DNA of 64,000 bases from Craspedostauros australis (GCA_026770025.1 JAMXDE010000061.1:62001-126000), one strand, 5' to 3'. Positions 1-11,929 are shown, counted from the stretch's first letter. Notes: generated from the sequence alone by a model not told the origin. Translations and numbers: made by a program.

Positions 1-1
1 C

Positions 2-1183
2 GCGAAGGCTGCATCATCCACGAAGGCAAAAGCACAGCAAGACACCGGAACCCGCCCTCCCAAACCACGACTCCAAATCATCCAATGGCTGTACACTGAG
101 GCACAAGCTGGTAAGAGTGCTTTGGACGGACACTTCGGTTTTGTCTCACGTCAACTCAGGTTGTATGTGGACAGTGCCAGGGACGCAAAGATTGCCACCG
201 AAGGCGATATTTTCACAGTGCTGAAAGCTGCCAACATCAAGGGGACAACAACGCTTCTGTTGGATCTGAGCAGATTGGGACATGCCATCATCTGTGGTGT
301 GGACGGAAAGGAAAAAGCATTCGCGACCAACCGAGTTTCCGTTCGCGCCACCCATCAAATTGATCTGATTGATGACAAAATCCAGGTCACAGCATCATCG
401 GGCTTGACGCATCCAGAGACTATCACGCAGGGCAAGATCGACAAGTTCGACATTCTCCATCTCGATGTCACTTGCAATGATGAGGACATCACCGAGGTCT
501 CACCAGCATTCGTGATGGATCCACAGAATATCCGCGGCTCACAACCGACTGAGCGACGACACGCAACAACAACAAACAAGAGCACCACCAAGACGGAAGT
601 GCTCAAACGCGTTCTCACTTCGCGTGTTCTGGAACCAGCAACAGCAGCAGCAGAAACGGCAAATTGTGAACGAAATGCCACAGTGGACTTCCCTCAATCC
701 ATCAGGCAGGGATGGGCGATCTGCCATCCAGACAAAGCCACCTCACGAAAGAAGGATCCATCAGCACCTCCGGCAACCAAGGTACCGTCCATGTCGAAAC
801 AAGTGGCGCAGATTGTGTGCGATGCTGCGATTGCTTGCAGGAACCCGGACACGAGGAGGAGCGCTCATGTGCTTCACGAAGAGCTGATGGCCGGGCCTTT
901 CTTGCTTGATTGGGAGCAGAGGATCAAGGTGGACATCACGTACCTGAAATGCTTCCTGGCAGCTCCTGACGGTCGAGCGGAGAGATACCTCGAGAACAAT
1001 GGCTACTTGGATGACGAGGAGTGCGAAGAGTGCCTGAACGAGATGCATGAACTGCGGATCATGGCATCCAAGGAGAACACTCAAAGCGAAGAAGCGCACG
1101 AAGAGCAGGTTCTGGATGATCGCCCATACGACGGGCAGGACGCTGATGTGATTGATGGCAACCTGCTACCTTCCGATGATTGA
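2..1183 (+). CDS. C-terminal part of a transposon-associated uncharacterised protein (5' end outside window)
   Basis: The frame is open from the window edge to a TGA at 1181-1183, about 393 visible residues, so the true start lies to the left. Near the visible start is the motif EAQAGKSALD followed by a helical segment (residues about 35-90), then a low-complexity Thr/Ala/Lys linker. The acidic C-terminal domain begins near the segment KVPSMSKQVAQ. This order (E..xGK...D block, linker, GWA segment, small helical domain ending in a motif like 'W...I....I..FL') matches, from memory, a large uncharacterised family found in animals and protists and often associated with transposons. No catalytic residues are visible in this part. 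The molecular function is unknown. Family assignment is inference from the motif pattern. Confidence 0.5.
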   Translation, partial: AKAASSTKAKAQQDTGTRPPKPRLQIIQWLYTEAQAGKSALDGHFGFVSRQLRLYVDSARDAKIATEGDIFTVLKAANIKGTTTLLLDLSRLGHAIICGVDGKEKAFATNRVSVRATHQIDLIDDKIQVTASSGLTHPETITQGKIDKFDILHLDVTCNDEDITEVSPAFVMDPQNIRGSQPTERRHATTTNKSTTKTEVLKRVLTSRVLEPATAAAETANCERNATVDFPQSIRQGWAICHPDKATSRKKDPSAPPATKVPSMSKQVAQIVCDAAIACRNPDTRRSAHVLHEELMAGPFLLDWEQRIKVDITYLKCFLAAPDGRAERYLENNGYLDDEECEECLNEMHELRIMASKENTQSEEAHEEQVLDDRPYDGQDADVIDGNLLPSDD

Positions 1184-1461
1184 TCCTGACGACCGCCGCA
1201 AGTATGCCAACATTAGTATATTGCATTCTATTCTACGATACTATACTCTGTGTCACATTGATACTATCAAGTTGCAGCATGGCGATATCAACTGCAGTAA
1301 CTGCGTGTCCACAGGGATTACGAGAGGAAGCTGTTGTTGGTATGTATAGAGTGGCTCTGATGTTATCGGTTGCTATGATCTTGACATGCACAATGGAACC
1401 ACCATCGCCGTGCATCTACTCAATTCGCACATGTGCTTGCTATGTATGGCATGATACACGA

Positions 1462-1680
1462 TTAGAACACTGCGTGCATCAATCCAAATCCAGTCCAATA
1501 CTCGTCAGCTGACTTTTTGGCATCCTTCGACAACTTCTTGAACATGAAATCGTACGCCAGCGCAGTCATGAAGGCGTCCTGCTTCGGCGTTGCAGGCAGA
1601 CCGTTCCTGCCCTCCGCATTCTCATCGTAGCATGTCAGCCATCGCTTTCCCTGAACCAGGCTCCACAGCTTCTTCATCAT
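1462..1680 (-). pseudogene. Short coding-like fragment, unknown
   Basis: A 72-codon minus-strand reading frame with balanced composition (KKLWSLVQGKRW near its start, ending YWTGFGLMHAVF). It converges on the plus-strand gene ending at 1183. It sits downstream, in minus-strand order, of other coding-like fragments in changing frames between 1684 and 3720. It may therefore be the last exon or last fragment of the decayed gene described next. I do not recognise the family. Confidence 0.3.
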
Positions 1681-1683
1681 CTT

Positions 1684-3720
1684 TCACACAGGCGCTGGGT
1701 GTATCCGATCATCGTTCGTGCGGCAGTGAATAGGATTGGTAGAAAATTTGGATCCTATTTGATGTTGTGGTACAGCGAGGTCTGCCCCATGAACACCTCC
1801 AATCGGACGCGTCCGGATCCAAATTCGTCGCGCATATAGCTGCATCGTCCGAATGCAGATCTTTGACTGCTTGACGACACGGATCGAGACTGCCCAACGC
1901 ACCGCGCTGAACAGTCCAGGAGCATCACAAAATCATTCGCACCAACAATCCTCCGCCGGATCCGCCGCGGATGGCCAATGTTTTGGCTTTTCATTTTTTC
2001 GACCAAATCAAATCCTCAGCAACTGCGATGAAGTCTTCGTGTGGTTTGGTGCGCTTTTCGTGCACCGCGCCCTCCAGCAAGACGATATTGCCGCAATTCA
2101 GACACATGGTTGGAGTGGAGTCCATCATTCGGGATGAGAGTGTGTGCGAGCAGTACCACAGAATGGGCGCAGTTCGTATCATATCATGCCATGCCAACCA
2201 ATCGGACATTGATTCAATTGTGAGTATGACATGAAGTGAAGTGGGGACACAAATGGAATGGAATGAAAGAGTCAATGACAAGTGCTCCCACAAGCTTGGA
2301 AAGTCATACTCCTTCAATGCGCCTGTTTTGTGCACGCTTTCCATTCCTGATTTTTTGGTCTGCTCTGCGCCGCGCACATGCCAGGTGCAAATGCGCGAGT
2401 GAACAACACAACCATACACAGCAGCAACAACATCGACAATAATTGGCACTCACCTGATGCCAGCTGGGACCAAATTCTTCATCACCAAGCACGTTGGTTT
2501 CCGCGCAGACGCCGCCACATTCCAACCATGCCAGACCTGTTGCAGGTTGTAATGCGGACCGACACGACCTCAAAGGCATCATAGGCGTAGAGCAAGGTGG
2601 GTCCGCTTGTTCGTGGGGACGCCTCTTCGACATGATGATGTGCAGAGCATCAGTGCCGTCCTTGCTTTCTGCGATGCGTTGCATGACGTCCAAACCTTTC
2701 GAATCGAAATGACTTGGTAGCAATTGCAGCTTGCTGCCAAGGTGGACCTCTGGATCAACATGCTTCATGATCTCCATGTCTTCGCCATCAAACACGGACG
2801 CATCGCCGAGCCACAGCATGGTGGGCCTGTGTAGCTGGCAGTGTGGCCCAGAATCGATGGCCTTGTTGGGATCCGCGGATCGGACGCTGGCGCAGGCGAT
2901 TGGGGCCCCTCTCGACTCCAGCAAACACAGCTGTTGGTCCCTTCTGATTGGTAGAATCCAGTTTCGATCTGGCATGATCAATGTGAAGGAGGATGAGATC
3001 GTTCTTCGTGATTGTGTGGTTTTTGCGGGGGAGGTTGTTGGAAGGTTCGAAGAGGGTTTGGTATATCCGATGCTGATCCAATTGACGAATTTGTGGCGTT
3101 GACGTAGATATGGATCTGGCCATGAATGTCTTGGCCCCCTCAGATGACCAGTCGGATCGCAATGCGACCCTGAGAACGTGCCAACGAAATCGGTATCCGA
3201 ATCTTTTGGCGCAAGCCAGGGTTTGAAATCCGGCGGATCTCCGGTCTCGATTCGGGTTTGATGTCTGGGCGGCAGCATGTGCTCGTACTTGACCTTCCAT
3301 ATCCAGAATTCGGTGGTCTGGTGGGTGATGGCTCTCGTGCGGATTTCGTAAATGCCCCTGCCGCGCACCCTCTGATCGTCAACGTAGGCGGAGACCGCGA
3401 TGTCGGATTTTCACCTTTGAAGACCACAGGCGCTGGTGCCATATCCGTGCCTCTCACCCACTCGCGGATCGTCCTGGAACATCCCGCCTTTGTGAGAGAC
3501 GAAGGATCAGAATCCGCTGCGGCCAGGAGGATGTCCCTCATTTTGCAGCAGGATCTGGTCTTGTCTTGGGGACATTGAGAAGCTTGCAGGATCTGGTCTT
3601 GGGCTTGGTGGGACCGCCGAGCGTGTTGAGGCACATCTCGTTGGCCTTGGAGTCGAAGCTCATGGAGGATTTGTTATCCTCATCCTCCAATGAGATGGAG
3701 GGATCGTCTGCCATGTTCAT
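1684..3720 (-). pseudogene. Decayed or intron-split gene, unknown function
   Basis: A plausible start ATG lies at 3720-3718, giving an acidic beginning MNMADDPSISLEDED. The coding signal then jumps frames at about 3550, 3415, 3165 and 2890. Each piece looks like protein (for example SDIAVSAYVDDQRV, FDGEDMEIMKHVDPEVH, CLNCGNIVLLEGAVHEK). One jump coincides with an imperfect tandem duplication of about 35 nt around 3565-3605 that repeats the AAGACCAGATCCTGC block. Near 2450 the coding piece ends at a GTGAGT, which could be a real intron donor. The sequence therefore allows either a pseudogene or a multi-exon gene with a few indels. The frame shifts inside dense coding sequence favour a pseudogene. 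I do not recognise the product. Confidence 0.4.
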
Positions 3721-4430
3721 TTCTCTTTGCGTTGTGGTGGGTGGTGGTGTGTTGTGGTGTGATGCGTTGTGATGCGTTGGAATTGTCACGGTCGCACAAG
3801 CAGGAATGAGTGACCGTAACGGTACAACCCACCAACTGAACACGAGCGGCGATCGGTCAATTGATCGAAGCAATGAGAGATGGCAGTTGGGCGCGGGATG
3901 AAGCACTTCAGAAGATGAACGTGTTTGTGCATGATGCTCTTGATTGAAAAAAGATGATGGCGAGCGAGTATGGTACGTGCAGTTGCCAAGGGATGCCGAT
4001 GGAAATGGAAATGGCAACGGATGATGCGAAGCCACGCGACGCGATGTTTCCCACCAGTCAACACGTGGCCCCTTTCATCTCTTGTGTTGACTTGTTTCTT
4101 GTCTTTGTTTCTCTGAGTCTGTCTCTTTGGATGGCTCGTGCGTTGAGATTCTGAACGAAGCCTTCATGCCAAGGCGCCTGGTTTTACTCAGCAGATATGG
4201 CGTCTGTCCGGATACCGCAGTCACAATCGACAATATTGATTACTTTTCATTGGCGCCAAAGAGTTCAAAGAACGTTCTGGAAGATACCTCCGACGAAACA
4301 AACTGTAAAAATCGTGAAATCGAATCAAAAACGCTGGAACGGCGGCCGTTGAAATGGATCGAAACAGTGCAGGAAGCAAAAAAGTGGGAGAAAAGCAAGA
4401 GTTCGCGACAAGGGCAACACCAGAGCGACG
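3721..4430. other. No supported gene; upstream region of the decayed gene
   Basis: Contains a GTG/GTT-rich tract (3725-3785) just upstream of the decayed gene's putative ATG. A weak 121-codon plus-strand frame (4127-4492) runs into the telomere-like repeats and has no recognisable domain. Confidence 0.4.
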
Positions 4431-4735
4431 GAGGAGGTAACTGTGTGCAGATGACGTTGTTCAGGCATAGTCATCAGGTTGCTCAGGGTTAGAGTTAGGG
4501 CTGGGGTTCTGGCTTGGGTTTGGGTTAGGGAGGAGGGAAGCAGTTGTTCAGGGCTAGAGTTAGGGTTGGGGTTCCGGTTGGAGTTTCGGCAACTTGGAAG
4601 AGACGAGGGAGGCAACTGCGTGTGGCTGACATTACTCAGACAGAGCCATGAAGTTACTCAATGTTAGGGTTAGGGCTGGGGTTAGGGCTAGGGGTCCAGA
4701 GGGCCAAGACCTGGGTTAGGGTTAGGGTCAGAGAT
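4431..4735 (+). repeat. Diverged tandem duplication with interstitial TTAGGG-like repeats
   Basis: Two related units start at about 4431 and 4609 (GGAGGTAACTGTGTGCAG and GGAGGCAACTGCGTGTGGC). Each contains a CAGG/CAGA.AGTCATCA-like stretch and each runs into GGGTTAGRGTTAGGGCTGGGG repeats. The telomere-like tracts lie at about 4484-4600 and 4661-4730. They are variants of TTAGGG with GGGTTTG, GGGGTTC and GGGCTA units. The repeat unit matches the usual eukaryotic TTAGGG telomere. The sequence continues on both sides, so this is interstitial, not a chromosome end. Confidence 0.75.
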
Positions 4736-5336
4736 GTGTGGGTTGGGGTTGCCACTGCGTACAGGACTGTGGCGAGGGTGCAGTCCATTTCCATCTTGGG
4801 ACCAGCAATTCGCACCATCTATTTCAGCGCTGCACAACTTGCATCGTATGCGTCTCGTGCATTGCAGCCTGTCCATCCCCCTTGCTACCACGCTGACATA
4901 ACAGACAGGAGGAAGAGGAACAAGGACCATGCCTACCATCCTGGTTGACGGCCCATGGCACATCGCACTGCATCACGATACTGACAACATCACTCGCCGC
5001 GCAACAAGAGTTTTGTGTTCACGCCAACGATTCTGTGCGAGCACAAGGTAGAGTCACTCTCCGGAAATTCAAGAATCGCGAGCAAGGCCCAAACGATGGA
5101 AGAAAAAGGAACGTTTTGGGACGAATGACCACTGCGACTAAATTGAAACGTCAATGAGCTCTGTGGCGTCTGTGCGTTATTCACCTAATACGTAGATTTG
5201 ACATGACTTTCAACCCTCTATAACTTTAAAATGATTGGACGGAACAATTCTAGTTCTTGCCATATGATGTATTTGATGTAGGAGAAGAGATATACGCAGT
5301 TTTTTTCAACACAGAAACGACGTTCCCGAGAAAGGT
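4736..5336. other. No supported gene
   Basis: Only short frames with no recognisable domain. The stretch 5160-5336 is relatively AT-rich and leads directly into the palindrome at the left outer breakpoint of the inverted repeat. Confidence 0.4.
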
Positions 5337-5388
5337 GTACTATTTTCGCTCAGGCGGGTCATAAGACCCGCCTGAGCGAAAATAGTAC
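5337..5388. repeat. 52-bp palindrome: two perfect 24-bp arms with a 4-nt loop
   Basis: Positions 5337-5360 and 5365-5388 are exact reverse complements, separated by ATAA (5361-5364). The key core is CGCTCAGGCGGGTC / GACCCGCCTGAGCG. The large inverted-repeat homology with the right arm begins at the loop (5361), so the left half of the palindrome is the arm terminus repeated in mirror image. In the right arm the same terminus (51691-51718) is followed by unrelated sequence and makes no palindrome. Confidence 0.95.
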
Positions 5389-8300
5389 GCCAAAGTCGGC
5401 GTCGCATCTGCGATCCTGCTGTAACTTTTTCGAGGCCTTACCATATATTTCCTGTATCTATAAATAGAAGAAATACATTCTTAAAACGTATATTGGATGG
5501 GTTAGGAGGTCATGAAGGTACCTATTCTGTCGTGTTGTATCGTGCGTTAGATTCAGTTTTTGGGATGCGACATGGATGCGACTCATCACTAACTCCAAAT
5601 TTGATTTTGGCGAGCGGCGAAAATGTTCTTTTTTCCTCTCTCAGACGGACTCACAGCAAGGCGCTCGAAGCTGAACTCAGACGTGCCTACAGTCGTGCGA
5701 ATTGGCCCACATTTCGACTGTTTTTGGCCCCAATTGATTGCACGCAGTTTCTCGCGGTGGACTTGGAACAAATGGTGTGGAGGAGCAAAACTGCACCAGC
5801 ATGCGATGGTACGTACGTGCACTGCGCTGTGCCATACGACACTAGTGTCTCGTGGCTTGGGTGGAGGCCATTTTTTTTGGTAACCATTGGTAACAATTGG
5901 TAACTAGTCGTATGAGTCAATTTCGCCGTAGACGCTGGTACATTTTGTACGTCAGTCCCACACGAAGTGGCCCCAAAACTACCATTTTTGACACAAATCT
6001 CCTTGGCAAGTCCATGCCGCTCCGTTTGTTTGAGCTCTCCTTTGGTGAGCACTATCACGTGTGGCTTTTAATCATCCTCTCCAACTTTGATGGCGGTTGG
6101 TTGGGTAGTGGTTGAGATCTGTTTGTTTCTTTGGAGCAGGCACTCGTTGACCCCATTCACGAATGCCAATCACAGCGATGTATCGTGGCGAATTTCTCTG
6201 TGCCCCAGCGCGTGTTAACACATGGTTGAAATGATCACAAAACATTGTGGTGCCAACCAATGTGTTCTTCACATGCTATGATCAGTTCCTTATATCTTGT
6301 TGTCATCCATTGCGACTTCGTTCATCGTATTGCGTTGTAGTTGATTATGGTTGATAAGTTCTGCAATAGCGTTTTGGTTCTACTTCGGAATACCGTACAC
6401 CAGCAACCGTCTTGGCAACAACAACTTGGATGCATGTGTATCGTTGCACCCTTCCTGTTTGGGAAAGCAATGATCCCTTGGTTAGCAGCAGCACACAAAA
6501 GCAGTCCAGAATAGAGCAGAGTCGACTGTTTCACACTGAGGAGTTCAACCTCGCCATTGTCTCACTGCTCTTCTTTGGATCTTCCGCATCGCTGAGCATG
6601 TGCAACTGTGCCGCGCAAAATTTCCACGCCATGTGCGCGCATTTTCGCATGTGTCACGTGTGCAATGTAGAGGCCAATGTTCGATTGGCCATAGTTGCGC
6701 TGGAGATCGTATAGAACATTAGGCTACCTGCACAGAACGGTTCGAACGCGGATTGATAGAGCACGATTAGCGACTGCGTCAACGACCCCACCCATCGCAT
6801 GAGCGCAGGATAGGTAGCTATTCTTCGCGAGAGTGTAACAACCACTGCCAATGAAGACAGTTGTGGTGCGTGATCAGGAACTGATGTTTCCTCGCGAGGA
6901 TAGTACGCGATGAAGTGACGAAAAACTTGCAACTGATATATCTTTGGAGGAAGTGAAGGACGAAGACCAATACTACATGGGGAGGTAAAGGAGAGGATAC
7001 TGCGTCGACTGAAAGAAACGGCACGATGATCCGACGTCAGGGCGATGCACAACCTTGCATAAAGTAAAGAGACTCCTGCGAACAAAACAGTTCGAATCAA
7101 CAACACGTAAACACGCGCGATATTTTTTGGCGCGAACTTTTGTGCGTTCACGGATTGATGATCATGGCTGTCACGAGCATTAGTGACTAACTTCAAACAC
7201 CCAAAACAACACACAAACGCATTCCGGACCACTGACCAACACACCACCCAAAGCAGAATGAAGTGACGAATTCAGCCATGCCATTCACTTGAACAATAGA
7301 CGAAACAGAATTGGATGCGGGTCTTTGGAAGACAGTCGGTCGAGATTGGACCAAGAAGCAATAAATTATTGTACCAGAACGTCGTAGACTCTACGTGGTT
7401 ACCAATGGTTACCAACGAAAAAATTCCGAAATCACGTCCATACGTCGTCCGTATGAAAAAGGCCGATAAAGGGTAAAAAGAGGCATCGAGATGAACATGA
7501 AGCGGAGACCGTTTGCCTACAATGAACACATCAACAGAGAGCTCTCACTCTCCTCTTTCTAATATTGTCAAGATGTCAGGAAACGGGCATCAACTCATCG
7601 AATGGTTGTTTGTGCCGTCGGCGATATGCCAATGGTTACCAATAATTACCAATAATTACCAAAAAACCGGAAATTAGCCACGAGACACTAGGATGGGATG
7701 AAGGTGCAGAGCTATCAGCATATTCCACCAGGTATAGTGAGATGCTACTTTTGCCTTTGCTGATGCTGGTAGTACTTCGTGAGCGCGGGAACTGTGATCA
7801 ATGGCAGGTTCGGTGTAAAATGATCTCGCGCGTTCCACGTGTGGTCTCTCATTTCATACAAGGGTCACGAGACTCTGTGACAAGATAGGTGCAGGAGGAT
7901 AAGGGTCCCGTTCTGCGAAATAAAGTCAGCTGGCGACTACGGCACATTCCTGATGTACGCTGCTGTGCTCTTCTCGAGTTGGTGAGTTTCCGTTCGTTGC
8001 GCCTCTCCTGGAGGATTTGATGTTCGTTGTTGTTGTGGAAGTTTGTGAGCTCATTTTGCTCTTTTCTTGATCATGTTTCATTCCTTTTCCTGGTTTTGTT
8101 CCATGTCGCACCCAAAGAATCGCTCTGTTCTACCTCTGATTTTGGTGGACATACAGACGTAGTATATGGTTTTTTGTTAGAAACCTGTGTGGAACAGAAC
8201 CAATTCAGGCGCTGCGCTCGCGCATTGTGGACTGCTTTGTGCCTGTCGATACGCGTTCCCAGAAGAATCGGTTCTGGTGGGCCACAAAACTGCGGAGTGG

Positions 8301-11283
8301 CTCTGCGAGAACAGAATGATGTGCCGCACTGAACACAAGAAGGGGAGTACAGCAGTATATCACATCATATAATGCATCTGTTTTTTATCCTACCTGCCCA
8401 CATTTGCATTATTTGCACATCGGAGGCTGATCACGTTCGATCTTGTGATGGATCGGCTGACTTCCGCAGAATCAACATTCCACCGTCAATTCCAACCGTC
8501 AACGATGGTGTTGCATCCACAAGGTGCGCTTGGTGGTCAGCGGCGCAGGCAGACTTGGAGTGCAAGGATTGTCAGCATTGTTACCCTCATAAGATAGGTA
8601 TGACGATCAGTTCCATGGTGCGTTATCGTCTCCAGAGTTGTTGTGGATCAAAGACAAGGAACAACAACGTGCTGACCGTTTGGACACCATTTTGTGGATT
8701 GGGTTTAGGGTTATTGTATTGGTTTGATAGCAGCGTCGCATACGACAGCGATTCTTCTTGGTGCTGTGGAAACACAGCTCCAATCTTGCTCTAGGCGAAG
8801 ACATCGATGCTGACATGTGTGTGTGATTTTTTTTGCGCCTATGGATTTGGTAACATCACTTGCTCTCGCTGATCGTCGTCATTCTCCGTTGTCTGCTGGG
8901 GCCGTTCGTGGCAGTCTGGATAGTCACAGAGCAAGCAACAGCTGGCGCCAACCATGAATGGCACTGGCGGTTGATGATTGGTGAACGCTGTTCCACAGGC
9001 GGATGCGATTTGTTGTCTCCCCCAGCGGTTGTTGGATGAGCGATAGACGAGAAGCTGGTGGTGATCATCTGTACGGAAAGCGTCGGGGCAGATGGATGGG
9101 ATGTTCTGAGCAATGAAACAATAGTGCCATACTAACGGATGAGGTAGTGTGGATGAGGCTGAGAGGTTGTTCCGATTTCCTCGCAAGCACAAACATTTTC
9201 GAATTGATGGCGTGTGCTCGTCCTCTCGTCACGATTGACTTGTGTTCGTGTGAGAGCAAAATGTGAGCCACTGCTCTGCGCTGAGAACTGGTGTCCATTT
9301 GCAAGAGAACTGCGCATCCCGATTCACAAGCCAAGCGACAAATCGCGCACACTCCAGAATACATTCGTGGCTTTCCGATACGACACGACATGACATGCCA
9401 TGCTACTGATACCAGTACCATACGTATTGGGTAGATTGACGAATGGATGGATGGAGCGAGCTGTGATCATCCCAAGGATACCGTATCGACACACTTGGCG
9501 ACGAACCATAGTCGCCGTATTGGTACCATCGCAGGACATGGTGCAGATGGGCGGAGCAAACGCCGGTACGTGCAGCCACAAATTGCTACACGCAACTGTG
9601 AAAGGGAATGGCGCAAGTCACCGATTAGCTCATGGGCAGAAGTCAGCACATTTGCTCTTGGAGTCAGTCCATTTGTACCAGACAATGTTACCAGCATCAT
9701 GGAGATTGCGTTGTACTTGGAGCAGAGCATTTGGGATCGATCATTCAAGAATCTCATTCCATTCGGCATGCCGCTTGGTGTCGGCGGCGATGGTGTCCAT
9801 GTAGCATTCTGTGGCAATGCTGCAGGTGCCCACCTTGTGCCTACTCTAGCAATCCACTGATTAGATTCTGATCATTGAACGATAGGTATGTTCATACACT
9901 AGACAGCGTACGACAGCACCATCATACCCACTCTGGCTTGCGCAGGTGTGTGAGAGCCGCAACCTGGAGTTGTGCCGTGCCAACTCCTTATTTGCCTTGG
10001 GTCCTCCGTATCCAATTTCTGGTTCCCCGATTTTCTCCCAAATCAATCTACTGAATTTTTCAATAGTGGTATACGATGTTGTTGTGTGCGTAGCACAATT
10101 GCAAACATTACTGCATTCATCCTTTGCACGATCCTCTCCGTTGGATGAACTCCATACCTTGATTTCAACGCTTCCGACAACCCACCCACCAATACATTGC
10201 ATGCGATTCACCCTGTGCTATTTTTAGTTCGGCGCGTTGTGTTGCTGGATTCTCGTTTTCTCTCGTCTTATTTCTCACGATAAAGTCGCAACATCTTCCC
10301 CTTTCCGCTGCGTTCACGGACTCCATCGGTTTCGACAGCTACATGCCCGGACTGGCGCCGTATTCTTCGCCTTGTCATCTACTTTGTAGTCGTCCAATTG
10401 TTATTTCGCAATTCCGTCTGGTGCTATTTTTACCCAACCAAATCCATACCCATGCAAATTCCTCTCCGTCGTCATGCACCTTCTGGAGGGCATCGTCAGT
10501 GTCATGCACGATTGCCGCGATTGAGGTGAGTCTATGCCATTCCAGTTGCATCAACCATTCATATTGCTCAATACTGTATGGTGTTTGGCTGATGGGAAAG
10601 GGGAGGTTGGGCCTGAGCGATCTACACGCTCCGAATTGATGTTGCTCGCAATCCTCTTGCGAGGGCTCCGGACTCTGGCAGACTGTGTGTTGACTTTCAA
10701 GTGCTCGCGAATCTGTGTGGTGTTGGCCTTTTCGAATTCCACCAATGGAAGGAGATGAACATGGCATTGATTCAGCAAGCTACGCAGGTTTGCGGATGAC
10801 CCGGATGCTGGAGATGGTGCGGGGCATGATGTCCTACCGCTTTGCATCACGAGGCCAACGACTCAAGCAACAGAATTGACGATCAGCGACAGCAGTGGGC
10901 TAATTGCAGCGGCTTCCGAAATATGTGGAACTATGGACGCGCTCCTGCACCATTGTGAGCGCTGCACTTTTGTGGTTCCATCATGGTTCGAAGATCGACT
11001 TGGCGTCATCTACTTGTCTCATACTTGACAATAGACTGCATCCCTTGGTCGATGCCCGATCCAGTTTTGTTGTCTTGATCGAAAATGTGGGTGTGAAATT
11101 GGCGCACTTTGGTCGAATCTGATTGGATGGGAATCGTCAATGGTTAAGTGCAAATGTCGTTTGTTGCTCGCAAGGACAAATTACATTGAACAAACGAACA
11201 ACGAAGAACCAAAGTTTGTCCGAAAATCAAGAAAACAACACGACAAGATCACAAATGACAGATTCATGGACCAACGATCCAGC
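5361..11283 (+). repeat. Left arm of a ~6-kb inverted repeat (outer segment)
   Basis: This segment recurs in reverse complement at 45524-51718. Left and right coordinates sum to 57079 for the outer part (5361 to about 10127) and to 56904 for the inner part. The 175-nt step is the 170-bp insertion plus its target duplication in the right arm. Every reading frame I compared between the arms translates identically. The arm resumes after element A, at 18320-18435. Within it are short coding-like frames, the best being 9447-9860 (+), 8839-9192 (-), 9861-10211 (-) and 10375-10767 (-). None has a recognisable domain and overlapping frames compete, so I do not call them genes. Apart from the TIR element at 5845-7688, I see nothing else identifiable. 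Confidence 0.95.
5845..7688. mobile_element. Non-autonomous TIR element with TA target duplication
   Basis: The left end starts GTGTCTCGTGGC right after TA (5843-5844); the right end is its reverse complement, followed by TA (7689-7690). Inside each terminus is a run of T, then iterated GGTAAC/TATT units: TTTTTTGGTAACCATTGG on the left and the equivalent inverted on the right. An additional inner copy lies near 7400. The element is 1,844 bp. TA duplication and short TIRs fit the Tc1/mariner-type superfamily, but no transposase frame is visible (the longest inner frame, 6654-7247 minus, has no DDE-like pattern I can recognise). Probably a MITE-like or internally deleted derivative. An identical copy sits in the right arm at 49391-51234. 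Confidence 0.75.
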
Positions 11284-11457
11284 CAAACAGGGATACGTGT
11301 GAAACGGTTAAAACGGGGTTAACGTGCGAACGCGGGCATCGCCCAACTATGGGAGAACAGTGTACTCTCTGAGGACCCTACACGACCCTATAACCCTTAT
11401 AATCTGAATCCTTTGTGTTTCCAACCCTCAATGACAATTCATGTGTGTGTTAACTTG
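11284..11457 (+). repeat. 5' LTR of copia A (174 bp)
   Basis: Matches 18146-18319 over 174 bp, with a few substitutions such as GAACGCGGG versus GAACATGGG. The sequence just downstream (TGGTTTATCATTACGC, starting in the LTR's last bases) is the position of the primer-binding site but only loosely resembles an initiator-Met complement. Confidence 0.9.
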
Positions 11458-11929
11458 GTTTATCATTACGCATCCGCTCACGCGGGCCATGCGCAAGCAC
11501 GCGGGGACCGCCTGAAGAGGCGATGACAATACTGGGACCCCGCTCCGAGGGTGGACCGCCGTGAGCCGGCACAGCTTGGAATCGTGTTGCATCCCCTTTG
11601 ACAATGATGTTCTGGTGCATGTTGGCCGGTGCCAGAGGGATGTACTCCCCCGTTCGCTTTGGCGTGGTGTGGATGGCAAGACAAGGTGGACGCACCAACC
11701 GCAGGCCACGCGGAACCCCTACTGAGACACGCGCTCCTACTGAGTGAAAGATCGTGTGCCTCGTCGCCACATCCGTGCTTCTCACCGTGGGTCGAAAACA
11801 CCAACACACACAAGCCGAAAAACTCACACGACGAAGCACGCCTTGTCCCAGCGGAGCTTTCTGTCACAACTCAACATCTTGTTGCTTTACTTTCCCCTTC
11901 TTGCACTCAACAACCATACAGCATCCAAC

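Noticed and set aside
4484-4730. A true chromosome end
   Set aside because: The repeats are degenerate and unrelated sequence continues on both sides.
8839-10850. Several 100-140-codon frames inside the arms as genes
   Set aside because: They overlap on both strands, have no recognisable domains, and their conservation between arms is explained by the near-identity of the duplication.
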